Below are positions 11,296-18,803 of a DNA stretch of 64,000 nt, one piece after another; within the stretch, counting starts at the first letter, position 1, and each line of letters starts with the position of its first letter. The position numbers and the translations under genes were made by a program. The stretch covers positions 4,960,001-5,024,000 of the forward strand of contig NZ_CP109190.1 in NCBI RefSeq assembly GCF_041438805.1. The letters run 5' to 3'. The notes under the pieces were generated by a model, which did no database searches, was not told the origin of the DNA, and worked only from the letters and a program-made list of their open reading frames with translations. Origin of the DNA: Streptomyces sp. NBC_01707 (lineage in GTDB: Bacteria; Actinomycetota; Actinomycetes; Streptomycetales; Streptomycetaceae).

Positions 11296-11333
11296 CCCCG
11301 GCACGCGGCCCGTTCCCCGGAGAAGCGACTGCC

Positions 11334-11504
11334 ATGCGTCTTCGCACCACCACGGCCCGGCCGGCCGCCCTCGTCGCGGCCGGCCCGACCACGGTCACCC
11401 TGCCCACAACACGTGCCTCCGCCGGTACCACGAAGTACACGGACGACTTCAACGGCGACGGCTACCACGACCTCGCGGCATCAGTACTCCCGACCGCCCC
11501 GTAG
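11334..11504 (+). pseudogene. Truncated third FG-GAP paralogue (signal peptide and first blade only)
   Basis: A 56-residue reading frame with its own GGAGAAG site and ATG at 11334. It encodes a signal-peptide-like N-terminus and then KYTDDFNGDGYHDLAASVL, which matches the first blade of the preceding gene (KYADDFNGDGYRDLVVGA). It then diverges and stops after a few residues. No further FG-GAP sequence follows before the next gene. It is most simply a tandem duplicate that lost about 90 percent of its length. A functional 56-residue secreted peptide is unlikely but not excluded. Confidence 0.7.
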
Positions 11505-11621
11505 ACACCCCTCACTGCTGCCTCGGGACACCCCTAGGGGATGTCACAGCTCGGCCGCAAAGCCGGGCCCGATCCTCCGGGCCCGGCACCTCACTGTCCC
11601 GGACCAGGTACGTTCGATCAC

Positions 11622-12536
11622 GTGGCTGGATTCAGGATCGGACGCGGCCGGGACAACCGCACCCCGCAGCAAGGGCAACAGCAACCGCGGCAGCAGCCGT
11701 ACGGCACGCAGGCGTCACCGCCGCCGTACGGTCAGCAGCCATGGCCGCCGACGGGAGGCAACGGCGCCCCGTACACAGCCGGCCGGCCCGGCGGACATCA
11801 GGGCAACGGCGGCTACGGCGGCGCACACGGCGAACCCGAGTACTTCGGCGACCCGTACAACCAGCCCCAGTACCCCCACCGAGGCGACCCGTACGCCAAC
11901 AACCCGGGTCACACCCAAGCCTTCAGCATCGACGAGGACCCGTACGGCGACGGCAACACCTACCGCGCCGGCCAGGCCCCCGCCCAGCCCGCGGGCCCCC
12001 GCCTGCACTGGAAGGATCTGCTGAGCGGCATCGTGCTGCGCCCCGGCCCGACGTTCTGGCAGATGCGTGACTACCCCGTGTGGGGTCCGGCGCTCATCGT
12101 CACGTTCCTCTACGGCCTGCTGGCACTCTTCGGCTTCGACCAGGCCCGCGACGACGCGATCCACGCGACCCTCTCCGCCGCCGTCCCGTACGTCGTCCTC
12201 ACGGGCGTCGGCTTCGTCATCGGCGGCCTCGTCCTCGGCGCGGTCACCCACACCCTCGCCCGCCAGCTCGGCGGCGACGGCGCCTGGCAGCCGACGGTCG
12301 GCCTCTCCATGCTGATCATGTCGATCACCGACGCACCGCGCCTGATATTCGCGCTGTTCCTGGGCGGCGAGAACTCCCTGGTCCAGGTCCTCGGCTGGGT
12401 GACCTGGCTGGCCTCGGCCGCACTCTTCACCTCCATGGTCAGCAAGTCGCACGACCTGCCCTGGCCGAAGGCACTGGGCGCCTCCGCGATCCAGCTGATC
12501 GCACTTCTGTCGATCATCAAGCTCGGCACGATCTGA
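11622..12536 (+). CDS. Yip1-family integral membrane protein with a Gln/Pro/Gly/Tyr-rich N-terminus
   Basis: A 304-residue protein. Residues 1 to about 125 are low-complexity and disordered (PQQGQQQPRQQPYG and many PY and GG motifs). A juxtamembrane segment, LHWKDLLSGIVLRPGPTFW, precedes five hydrophobic helices: WGPALIVTFLYGLLALFGF, PYVVLTGVGFVIGGLVLGAV, GLSMLIMSITDAPRLIFALF, VLGWVTWLASAALFTSMV and ASAIQLIALLSIIKLGTI. This is the Yip1 domain plan common in actinobacteria, where the function is unknown. The start is the GTG at 11622 (MAGFRIGRGRD); there is no strong ribosome site. It ends at a bidirectional terminator shared with the convergent phosphoribosyltransferase gene. Confidence 0.82.
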   Translation: MAGFRIGRGRDNRTPQQGQQQPRQQPYGTQASPPPYGQQPWPPTGGNGAPYTAGRPGGHQGNGGYGGAHGEPEYFGDPYNQPQYPHRGDPYANNPGHTQAFSIDEDPYGDGNTYRAGQAPAQPAGPRLHWKDLLSGIVLRPGPTFWQMRDYPVWGPALIVTFLYGLLALFGFDQARDDAIHATLSAAVPYVVLTGVGFVIGGLVLGAVTHTLARQLGGDGAWQPTVGLSMLIMSITDAPRLIFALFLGGENSLVQVLGWVTWLASAALFTSMVSKSHDLPWPKALGASAIQLIALLSIIKLGTI

Positions 12537-12560
12537 CGCACCCACCCGCACCACAGAAAA

Positions 12561-12588
12561 GACCCCCGGCGCCACGGCACCGGGGGTC
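12561..12588. terminator. Bidirectional terminator between convergent genes
   Basis: A stem of GACCCCCGG and CCGGGGGTC around a smaller GCC/GGC stem. AAAA precedes it on the plus strand, which is TTTT downstream of the minus-strand reading. It lies between the Yip1-like gene and the phosphoribosyltransferase gene. Confidence 0.88.
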
Positions 12589-12614
12589 ATCCACTTTCCA
12601 CTGCTGCTTCCGCC

Positions 12615-13112
12615 TCAGGCGTCGAGAACCTGCCCACTGCGCCGCACGACGGGCTTCTCCACACTCCACGGGAAGTTGATCCAGCGATCGGTCTTCTTCC
12701 ACACGTACTCGCACTTCACGAGCGAATGCGACTTCTCGTAGATGACCGCGCTGCGCACCTCGGCAACGTGATCCATGCAGAAATCACGGACCAGCTTCAG
12801 CGTCTTGCCCGTATCGGCGACATCGTCGGCGATCAGGACCTTCTTGTCCGAGAAATCAATGACATTCGGAACGGGCGCCAGCATGACCGGCATCTCCAGA
12901 GTCGTCCCGACCCCGGTGTAGAACTCCACATTCACCAGGTGGATGTTCTTGCAGTCCAGCGCATACGCCAGCCCGCCCGCGACGAAAACCCCGCCCCGCG
13001 CGATGCTGAGCACCACATCCGGCTCGTACCCGTCGTCCGCCACGGTCTGCGCGAGCTCCCGCACAGCGTGACCGAACGCCTCGTACGTCAGGTTCTCTCG
13101 TACGTCATTCAT
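12615..13112 (-). CDS. Phosphoribosyltransferase (purine salvage type)
   Basis: A 165-residue cytosolic PRTase. The PRPP-binding motif is VLIADDVADTGKTLKL, with the paired acidic residues and the TGKT loop. Upstream is VLSIARGGVFVAGGLAYAL, the beta strand and PPi-loop region of type I PRTases. The closest family by appearance is the hypoxanthine/xanthine phosphoribosyltransferase group (WVVFPWE-like hood, here WINFPWSVEKP), but the base specificity cannot be read from sequence. The ATG at 13112 lies 9 bp after the dcd stop in the same direction, so the two form a nucleotide-metabolism pair, dcd then PRTase. Confidence 0.88.
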   Translation of the reverse strand: MNDVRENLTYEAFGHAVRELAQTVADDGYEPDVVLSIARGGVFVAGGLAYALDCKNIHLVNVEFYTGVGTTLEMPVMLAPVPNVIDFSDKKVLIADDVADTGKTLKLVRDFCMDHVAEVRSAVIYEKSHSLVKCEYVWKKTDRWINFPWSVEKPVVRRSGQVLDA

Positions 13113-13121
13113 GGTCCGGCA

Positions 13122-13697
13122 TCACACCTGAGTCCGATGGAAGTTCATGAACGAACGCGAGGCCGTCGGCCCACGCTGCCCCTGGTAGCGCGACCCGTAC
13201 CGCTCCGAGCCGTACGGGAACTCCGACGGCGAACTCAGCCGGAACATGCACAGCTGCCCGATCTTCATCCCCGGCCACAGCTTGATCGGCAGCGTCGCGA
13301 GATTCGACAGCTCCAGGGTCACATGCCCGGAGAACCCGGGATCGATGAACCCCGCCGTCGAATGCGTCACCAGCCCGAGCCGGCCGAGCGAGCTCTTGCC
13401 CTCCAGCCGCGACGCGAGATCGTCGGGCAGCGAGATGACCTCGTACGTCGAGGCGAGCACGAATTCGCCGGGATGCAGGATGAACGCCTCGTCCCCGTCC
13501 GGCTCGACCGTACGGGTCAGGTCCGCCTGCTCGATGGCCGGGTCGATATGCGGATAGCGGTGGTTCTCGAACACCCGGAAGTAGCGGTCGAGCCGCACGT
13601 CGATGCTCGAGGGCTGCACCATCGACGGATCGAACGGATCAATGCGGACCCGCCCGGCGTCGATCTCGGCCCGGATGTCCTTGTCTGAGAGAAGCAC
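13122..13697 (-). CDS. dcd: dCTP deaminase
   Basis: A 191-residue enzyme, the usual length for Dcd, that deaminates dCTP in pyrimidine deoxynucleotide synthesis. Signature segments are [50 protein letters not shown] and [17 protein letters not shown]. The last two hold the active-site Ser/Arg/Glu region of the dUTPase-like trimer. In mycobacteria the homologue also hydrolyses dUTP; whether that holds here cannot be decided by reading. The start is the GTG at 13697, giving MLLSDKD; the frame continues upstream without a matching N-terminus. It is transcribed with the downstream PRTase. Confidence 0.95.
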   Translation of the reverse strand: MLLSDKDIRAEIDAGRVRIDPFDPSMVQPSSIDVRLDRYFRVFENHRYPHIDPAIEQADLTRTVEPDGDEAFILHPGEFVLASTYEVISLPDDLASRLEGKSSLGRLGLVTHSTAGFIDPGFSGHVTLELSNLATLPIKLWPGMKIGQLCMFRLSSPSEFPYGSERYGSRYQGQRGPTASRSFMNFHRTQV

Positions 13698-13778
13698 GTC
13701 CCGAGGATACGCAGAACGCGCGGGCCCGCCCCAACCGGACCGCCCCGCGCGCTCTGGCACAACCGTCTGCCGACGCCT

Positions 13779-13952
13779 CTACCGCTCCTCGAACACCACA
13801 GGAACGGCATGCCGCAACCGGGCACAACGCGGGCAGCGAATAAGCCTCCCGGGACCGATCCGACCGGCCCCGAGCTGCTGCAGCGGGAACGAAGCGGTAG
13901 CGAAAATGTGCCCTTCGGCACAGCGGACGACGGTGCGCTCCATGGAGTCCAT
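13779..13952 (-). CDS. Small zinc-ribbon-like protein of unknown function
   Basis: A 57-residue protein, MDSMERTVVRCAEGHIF onward, with a probable zinc site made of CAEGH near the N-terminus and CPRC (about 40-43). The rest is basic (RIGPGRLIRCPRC). The ATG at 13952 is preceded by GGGAAGGGACTTG, a good ribosome site. An in-frame alternative four codons later (13943) gives MERTVV. The open frame continues far upstream, but those residues are low-complexity. It sits between dcd and tRNA-Gly. I infer a real gene from the ribosome site and the Cys/His pattern. Function unknown. Confidence 0.65.
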   Translation of the reverse strand: MDSMERTVVRCAEGHIFATASFPLQQLGAGRIGPGRLIRCPRCARLRHAVPVVFEER

Positions 13953-14174
13953 CAAGTCCCTTCCCCAACAAGCCTTGAACGAGAAAGCCACATTAGGGGA
14001 TGAACAGGACGCCGCTCCAGGCGGCACTCCGACTACGTACGCTACGCCCCAACTACCGCCCCCGGCACCCGCATCCACACCTCGGACACCACACCCGGGC
14101 CCCGGGCTCACGCACCGAGGGCCTGCCATGGGGTAGAGTGTGCGACGATGAGCGTTGATCGACCAGCGCTCCGC

Positions 14175-14245
14175 GCGGGTGTAGTTTAATGGTAGAACAT
14201 GAGCTTCCCAAGCTCAGAGCGCGAGTTCGATTCTCGTCACCCGCT
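14175..14245 (+). tRNA. tRNA-Gly (anticodon CCC)
   Basis: Cloverleaf of 71 nt. The acceptor stem GCGGGTG pairs with CACCCGC. The anticodon arm GAGC-TTCCCAA-GCTC has loop TTCCCAA, so the anticodon is CCC, reading GGG. The T arm is GCGAG-TTCGATT-CTCGT. The discriminator T at 14245 is followed by an encoded CCA at 14246-14248. A terminator hairpin begins 9 bp later. Confidence 0.97.
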
Positions 14246-14253
14246 CCATGCAA

Positions 14254-14280
14254 AAGCCCCAGGCCAGTGGCCGGGGGCTT
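14254..14280 (+). terminator. Terminator after tRNA-Gly
   Basis: Stem AAGCCCC-A-GGCC with GGCC-G-GGGGCTT around AGT, followed by CTTTGTTGTC. Placed directly after the tRNA gene, as expected for its transcription stop. Confidence 0.85.
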
Positions 14281-14429
14281 CTTTGTTGTCTGGACCAGTT
14301 CAAGCGTCCCGTGCCATATCCCATGGAAGCTGGGGTGAGTGGCGGGTTGGGGGTCGCAGCCAAGTGGGGATTGCCTTCGAGCTGCAGCCCTTGTCGCCGA
14401 CGACGTGATCGGGCCTGACGCCCGGGCGC

Positions 14430-14843
14430 TCAGTCAAGAACCGCGAGGTGGTCGGCGGCGCCTCCGCGCCACTCGATCATGAAGAGGGTGGCGTCGTCGC
14501 TGGTGCGCCCGCGCCGTTCCCACTTCAGCGTGTGGGAGAGCCGGCGCAGATCCGCCCGCAGCCCGTGCGACGGCTCCTCCCCCAGGCGGTTCACGCAGCG
14601 GATGAGGCGTTCCTCGCCGAACTGCTCCCCGTCGTTGACGTGTTCCTCGATGATGCCGTCGGTGTAGCACAGCACCCGGTCGCCTTGCTGAAGCGTGTGC
14701 TCTCTGATCCGGGGTTCTTCACCGCCGAAGCCGACGGGCAGCGTCGTCGCGCTCTCCAACTGCTGCACGACACGGCCGTCGCGGATCAGCAGCGGCGCGG
14801 GGTGGCCCGCGTTGACCAGTTGCATCGCCAAAACCCTCCGCCC
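14430..14843 (-). pseudogene. Remnant of a SpoIIE-type PP2C phosphatase (C-terminal part)
   Basis: About 135 residues match the end of a SpoIIE/RsbU-family serine phosphatase: LVNAGHPAPLLIRDGRVVQQ, then LPVGFG, QGDRVLCYTDGIIEEHV and RGRTSDDATLFMIEWRG. These contain the metal-binding Asp positions TDG and DDAT. Upstream of AMQLVNAGHP the frame no longer resembles the family (the SVMFATAL-like part, PAS/GAF and the first Asp motif are missing), so the gene is 5'-truncated. An ATG at 14825 could in principle start a fragment, but it would lack half of the catalytic core. No partner anti-sigma genes are nearby. Confidence 0.72.
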
Positions 14844-15246
14844 GATCCACGCTCTCCTCGCCCATGGCCGGAATGCCACCTCCTTCCTGCCACCGCCGCG
14901 GTCACCGCCTCCGCACAACGTGACCGAATACGCCCGCCCGATCGGCTCATTAGCCATGGCCATGCAGGACGGAAACTGCACGCCCGCGGAGCAGATCCTC
15001 ATGGGCGTGGGCATCGTCCCCGCGCCACCGAGTTGATGCGGACATGGAAGCGGCCCCAATGGTCTCGCCATCGGAGCCGACCCTTCCAGGGCGCCACACG
15101 TGAGAGTGTGCGTCCTTGCTTTTAGGATACACCGCAAATCGGACTAAAGCGGATTCGTTCCCCGTCAATTCCGTATTGCCGTGCCGCCGCCCTGCTCTGC
15201 GCCACGGGTGATGAGCATTGCTCCAGGAGTCCGGCCGGGCAGGTTG

Positions 15247-15277
15247 TGCGCCCCTGGAGGGTTTGTCCAGGGGCGCA
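15247..15277. terminator. Hairpin between the phosphatase and ice-binding remnants
   Basis: A perfect 12-bp stem, TGCGCCCCTGGA and TCCAGGGGCGCA, with a 7-nt loop, 76 bp beyond the stop of the ice-binding remnant. Its position fits the old terminator of that gene. Confidence 0.75.
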
Positions 15278-15352
15278 GTCACCTCACGGGCGTATGGCGC
15301 TGCTTCTCAGAGGCCGCCGCCGTTGCGATACAGCCATGAGAACGAGCGGACG

Positions 15353-16135
15353 TCACCAAGCATTGTGACTGTTGACCTTGTGGCCCTTGTCTCCCTTATG
15401 ACCCTTCGGTTCGGGAGGCCCGGAGGGTCCAGGAGGCCCGGTGGGGCCGGTCGATCCGGTCGGTCCAGGAGGCCCAGGCGGTCCCGTCATGCAGACCGCC
15501 CTCGTGATGACGTTGTGGTCCAACGTGACCGCACCATTACGCGCCAGCGCCCGGCCCTCAATCGCCGCATTGGTGTTCACCGTGATGGACTCCAAGGCCA
15601 GGATGTTGCCCGTGAAGAAGGAATTGGTGTCGATGGTGGCGTAGCTCCCCACCTGCCAGAACACGTTGCAGGCCTGCGCTCCATTGACGAGCGAGACGTT
15701 TCTCGTCGGGGCCGTGATCAGAGTGGATCCGATCTTGAAGATAAAGACGCTCGGGTCACCCTGGGCGTCGAGTGACAGTCCCGGTGAGATTCAGCGACGA
15801 CGCAGCGCTGTAGACGCCGGGAGCCAGCGTCTGTCCGCCGATGTCACCCGGGGAGGTCAGGACGGTGTTGGTTGCCCTGCTGGCCGCGTCGTTGTAGGCG
15901 ATGGTCAGGTCGGACTTAGCCTGAACGGCGGCGGCATCGGCGACGTGCTGCCGTGGACGACTCCGGGCGGAAAGCCCGGAGCCGAGCTCCCGGGGCTGAG
16001 TCCCAGGTCGCCGTTGACGACCGTGTTGGAGACCGGGGGGACGACCACATTGGTGACCGTTGCACCGGCCAGGACCGCGTAACTCGTGGCGGCCCCCAAT
16101 CCCACGGACGCCTCAGCTGCGCTCGCAAGGTTCGA
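15353..16135 (-). pseudogene. Frameshifted ice-binding-like protein (DUF3494) with a collagen-like tail
   Basis: Three reading frames together spell a DUF3494/ice-binding-like domain. From 16135 downward: LGAATSYAVLAGATVTN and VVNGDLGLSPGSSAPGFPPG; then, after a shift near 15950, HVADAAAVQAKSDLTIAYND and GGQTLAPGVYSAASSLNLTG; then, after another shift near 15772, VNGAQACNVFWQVGS, NILALESITVNTNAAIEGRA and RNGAVTLDHNVITRAVC. A collagen-like extension, GPPGPPGPTGSTGPTGPPGP and on to KGHKGDKGHK, ends the protein. No intact signal peptide is found upstream. At least two frameshifts make it a pseudogene unless they are sequence errors. Known family members are exported and bind ice or act as adhesins. 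Confidence 0.8.
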
Positions 16136-16536
16136 GTCTCCGCATACCGGTCGAGGTCACGTCGGAGGTCGGTCCGGAGAAAGGCCGGCAGGACCACGAC
16201 CCGCTCGGCCGCTCCGACTTGGTGTCGCCAGGAGCACGACGGCCGGTGGTCAACTCGGGTGCGGCCATCCGGATGCGAATGGTCATCTCGTCTACGAGGA
16301 CGGCGCCCCCTACAACATGATGCTCGGCTACGAGGTGGTCGACACCGGCGGCAAGAAGCTGGAGTGCGGGCAACAGCGACCAAGTGATTCCGGTGGCATC
16401 TGAGCCTCAGGCGTTCTGGTCTGCGGGAACCGTCAAACATCAACCGAGGCCGGACACAAGTGCCTCATCTCTGTCGAGCGTCGGTCGGCGGTTGGCGGTT
16501 TGACGTCGCGTGATGCCTGACGTCTGGCCTAGGCAG
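16136..16536. other. Non-coding or decayed stretch between remnants
   Basis: About 400 bases. On the plus strand, 16285-16402 reads HLVYEDGAPYNMMLGYEVVD and on through TGGKKLECG. This looks protein-like but has no start, no ribosome site and no recognisable family, so I treat it as a possible gene remnant. Nothing else is supported. Confidence 0.35.
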
Positions 16537-17103
16537 TCAGTCTTCCGGCTGGTCGAAGGTCTCCACCGCGGAGCGGAAGGTGCCCTGTTCCGACACGGCG
16601 GGGTTGATGAGGACGACAAAGTCGGAGAGAGCAGTCTCGGACGGGGTGCCATCGTCGTTGGTGCTGCCCGGTTCGTCCTCCCACGCAATCAAGTGGATCA
16701 CTACCGAATAGCAGCCCACGGGCAGATCGCACCGGACGGTTCCGGGCCACGCTTCGGCGCCCACCGCCTCGATGCCGCTGAGCCACACCTGTCCCGACGA
16801 ATGGAGAAGGTAGGCATCTGAGGTGACGAGGCGATGCCTGCTCTCCCGCTCTGTCAGCTGCGCAGGCAGGCCGACGCCACCTATGCGGACCAGCACCCCG
16901 AAGGCACCGTCACTTCGGATGTTGATGGGAACGAGGGCACCGGTACGGATATGCCGTTGAACGTCCTCGTCCTCGCCGAGCTGGGCGTCCCAGGTGTCGT
17001 AATCGACGATGCCGGTGAAGCGCTGGGGGTCCCACAGGGCGAGCATTCCAGCATCGGTTGCCACCGAGGACACGGTCTCGGCAGTGGGCGGTGAAGCAGT
17101 CAT
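16537..17103 (-). CDS. Hypothetical protein, 188 residues
   Basis: A soluble acidic protein that I do not recognise. It has no signal peptide and no membrane helix. Visible landmarks are ALWDPQRFTGIVDYDTWDAQ near the N-terminus, GALVPINIRSDGAFGVLVRI, a short segment LPVGCYSVVIHLIAWEDEPG and a C-terminal DFVVLINPAV. Alternation of hydrophobic residues suggests a mostly beta fold. The ATG at 17103 has an AGGATTCC site 5-6 bp upstream. Neighbours are decayed genes, so context does not help. Proteins of this general look are often annotated as hypothetical in Streptomyces, and an immunity-protein role is only a guess. The gene call is good, the function unknown. Confidence 0.7.
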   Translation of the reverse strand: MTASPPTAETVSSVATDAGMLALWDPQRFTGIVDYDTWDAQLGEDEDVQRHIRTGALVPINIRSDGAFGVLVRIGGVGLPAQLTERESRHRLVTSDAYLLHSSGQVWLSGIEAVGAEAWPGTVRCDLPVGCYSVVIHLIAWEDEPGSTNDDGTPSETALSDFVVLINPAVSEQGTFRSAVETFDQPED

Positions 17104-17273
17104 CGGGGAATCCTGCCATGCACGTCAACCACGACAGCGGCCCCGCCACCCACGCGCATCCAGAACAGACGCACACAGCCGAGATCAGGCAAGCGGTGTC
17201 AACTGCAGGCGTCGGCAGCGCGTGAACCCCACATTTCGTTGCCGGGTCCGTGAGCGTTGGGGCGACCACGCTC

Positions 17274-17296
17274 GGGTGACTACGTCGACGTGAAGT
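17274..17296 (+). repeat. 23-bp direct repeat, upstream copy (ghost of a paralogue's 3' end)
   Basis: Identical over 23 bases to 18392-18414, the last codons of the following gene (GDYVDVK). Here it also reads GDYVDVK followed by TGA, but the sequence in front of it does not continue the protein. It is likely the 3' relic of a tandem duplicate. Confidence 0.85.
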
Positions 17297-17475
17297 GACT
17301 CGACGTTCATCAAGTCGACGTGCGATATTCCGTAACGCATAATCTGCAATTCCTGATTCGTTACCCATGGTTGGTTAATGGCCATGAGCAACAGACTCCG
17401 CGATAACCCACATAAACGCGCACTCGAAAGAATTTCACCGAATAGCACAACCATTCACTGGTGCCCCATGTCTGA

Positions 17476-17501
17476 TCACTGGAGTCAGCAGACTCCAGTG
17501 A
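17476..17501. promoter_or_regulatory. Perfect inverted repeat, possible operator
   Basis: TCACTGGAGTC, 4 bases, GACTCCAGTGA: 11-bp arms, centred about 88 bp upstream of the ATG at 17577. With no T run it is not a good terminator. It could be an operator or a leader hairpin. Role inferred from position only. Confidence 0.5.
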
Positions 17502-17576
17502 CTGACTGGATCGGGCGCCGCGGAGGCATGCAACAGAGCTGTCCCGTGCGCCCCTTTTTCAGACGTGGGGAAACAC

Positions 17577-18416
17577 ATGCGCATTCGTGCCTCTGTCGCC
17601 GCAGTGACAGGTGCCCTGGCCCTCTCTGCCCTCGTCGTCCCGGCGGCGCAGGCGGATGACAGCAACACCGTCTCCTCGTTCACGCAGGGCGTCGAGACCA
17701 ACGCGGCGGTCGACCCGGCCGACGACGTCAGCGGAGACACCACGATCTCGAACGTGGTCGTAAACGGCGGCAAGGCCGTCATCATGGGTGCGACCACGAA
17801 GAAGACCTTCACGGTCAGCTTCACCGCCACGGACGACTCGGGCATCGAGTGGGCGACCGCGGTGCTGTGGCACGGTTCGACCTTCGACAACCTCGACGGC
17901 GGCGTGGTGCCCAACGAGGAGGAGGCCGTCTGCACCAAGGTCAACGACACGACCTCCACCTGCAAGCACACCTTCACTGTCGACGCCAACTACGACCTGC
18001 TGAACAAGCATGCCGGCGGATGGAAGGTCTGGGCGATCGCTCAGGGCACGGACGCTGACTACCTCCAGAAGGACAACGTCAAGGGCTTCAGCCTGCAGCG
18101 CATGTCGAAGCTGACGGTCAACGCATCCCCGGAGCCGGTGGTGAAGGGCAAGACCATCACGGTCACCGGCGCGTTGACCCGTGCCGACTGGGAGTCGAAC
18201 AAGTACGTGGGCCTCAGCGGCCAGTCGGTGGTGCTGCAGTTCCGCAAGGCGGGCACCACCAACTACACCAACGTCAAGGGCATCAAGTCGACCACGGGCG
18301 GCGCGCTGAAGACCACGGTCACGGCGTCCACCGACGGCTATTACCGCTTCACCTACGCGGGTATCGCGTCCACCGCGACGGTCAGCGCCACGGGTGACTA
18401 CGTCGACGTGAAGTAG
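17577..18416 (+). CDS. Secreted two-module protein of unknown function
   Basis: A 279-residue exported protein. Signal peptide at residues 1-26 (MRIRASVAAVTGALALSALV, ending AQA). The first module (about 50-175) includes TISNVVVNGGKAVI, a strand AVLWHGSTFDNLDGG, and a Cys pair in EEAVCTKV and STCKHTF. The second module (about 178-279) includes SPEPVVKGKTITVTGALTRA and VVLQFRKAG and resembles an Ig-like bacterial domain. Both modules recur at the end of 18804-21013, so this is a small local family. The ATG at 17577 follows GTGGGGAAACAC; the GTG at 17565 is an alternative. Function unknown; extracellular by signal peptide. Confidence 0.82.
   Translation: MRIRASVAAVTGALALSALVVPAAQADDSNTVSSFTQGVETNAAVDPADDVSGDTTISNVVVNGGKAVIMGATTKKTFTVSFTATDDSGIEWATAVLWHGSTFDNLDGGVVPNEEEAVCTKVNDTTSTCKHTFTVDANYDLLNKHAGGWKVWAIAQGTDADYLQKDNVKGFSLQRMSKLTVNASPEPVVKGKTITVTGALTRADWESNKYVGLSGQSVVLQFRKAGTTNYTNVKGIKSTTGGALKTTVTASTDGYYRFTYAGIASTATVSATGDYVDVK
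18392..18414 (+). repeat. 23-bp direct repeat, copy inside the gene end
   Basis: The downstream partner of 17274-17296, encoding the C-terminal GDYVDVK of the secreted protein. Confidence 0.85.
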
Positions 18417-18458
18417 GCCATGGCTCCGTAGACGCGGGGCCGTTACGGATTGACGGAT

Positions 18459-18650
18459 TCACGCGGGAAAGCGGCGGTCGACCCACCTCCCCACAAGCTC
18501 CAGGGTGGCCGCCGCCACCACGGCGATACCCACCGCGGCCCACGGCTTCCTCACCAGCTTCAGCGCGAAGAAGTCCTGAAGCCAGGGCGCGGCGAGCACC
18601 AGCAGGAACGCCACGCCCATCGCAGCGACGAGGCAGATTCGCCACCAGGT
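18459..18650 (-). pseudogene. C-terminal remnant of a cation P-type ATPase
   Basis: About 60 residues, AAMGVAFLLVLAAPWLQDFF, ALKLVRKPWAAVGIAVVAAA and LELVGRWVDRRFPA, match the last two membrane helices and tail of Mg/Ca-type P-type ATPases (the DFFAL...W..VGIA...LE..WR pattern). The catalytic DKTGT domain and the rest are absent: the frame upstream runs only into an unrelated stretch (RTCTARPRTRSARDQ). It is therefore a relic. It lies between two secreted-protein genes of the opposite strand. Confidence 0.68.
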
Positions 18651-18803
18651 ATACGTCGGGCGCTGATCGCGCGCACTGCGCGTCCGGGGCCGGGCGGTAC
18701 ACGTTCGTTCGAAGTTCACCGGACACGCTTATTGTCTGGGCGCCGTCTCCCGTGAATTCGAGCCGGGAGTTGCCTCTCTTCCACTTCCCTGAGGACTTTC
18801 CGC

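Larger units (their letters stand above)
17104..17576. other. Long, locally AT-rich leader region of the secreted protein gene
   Basis: About 470 bases. It contains a 23-bp copy of the 3' end of the next gene (17274-17296), an AT-rich segment at 17305-17460 (unusual for this genome) that probably holds the promoter, and a perfect inverted repeat at 17476-17501. No gene is supported here. The copied end suggests that a paralogue once lay upstream. Confidence 0.5.
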
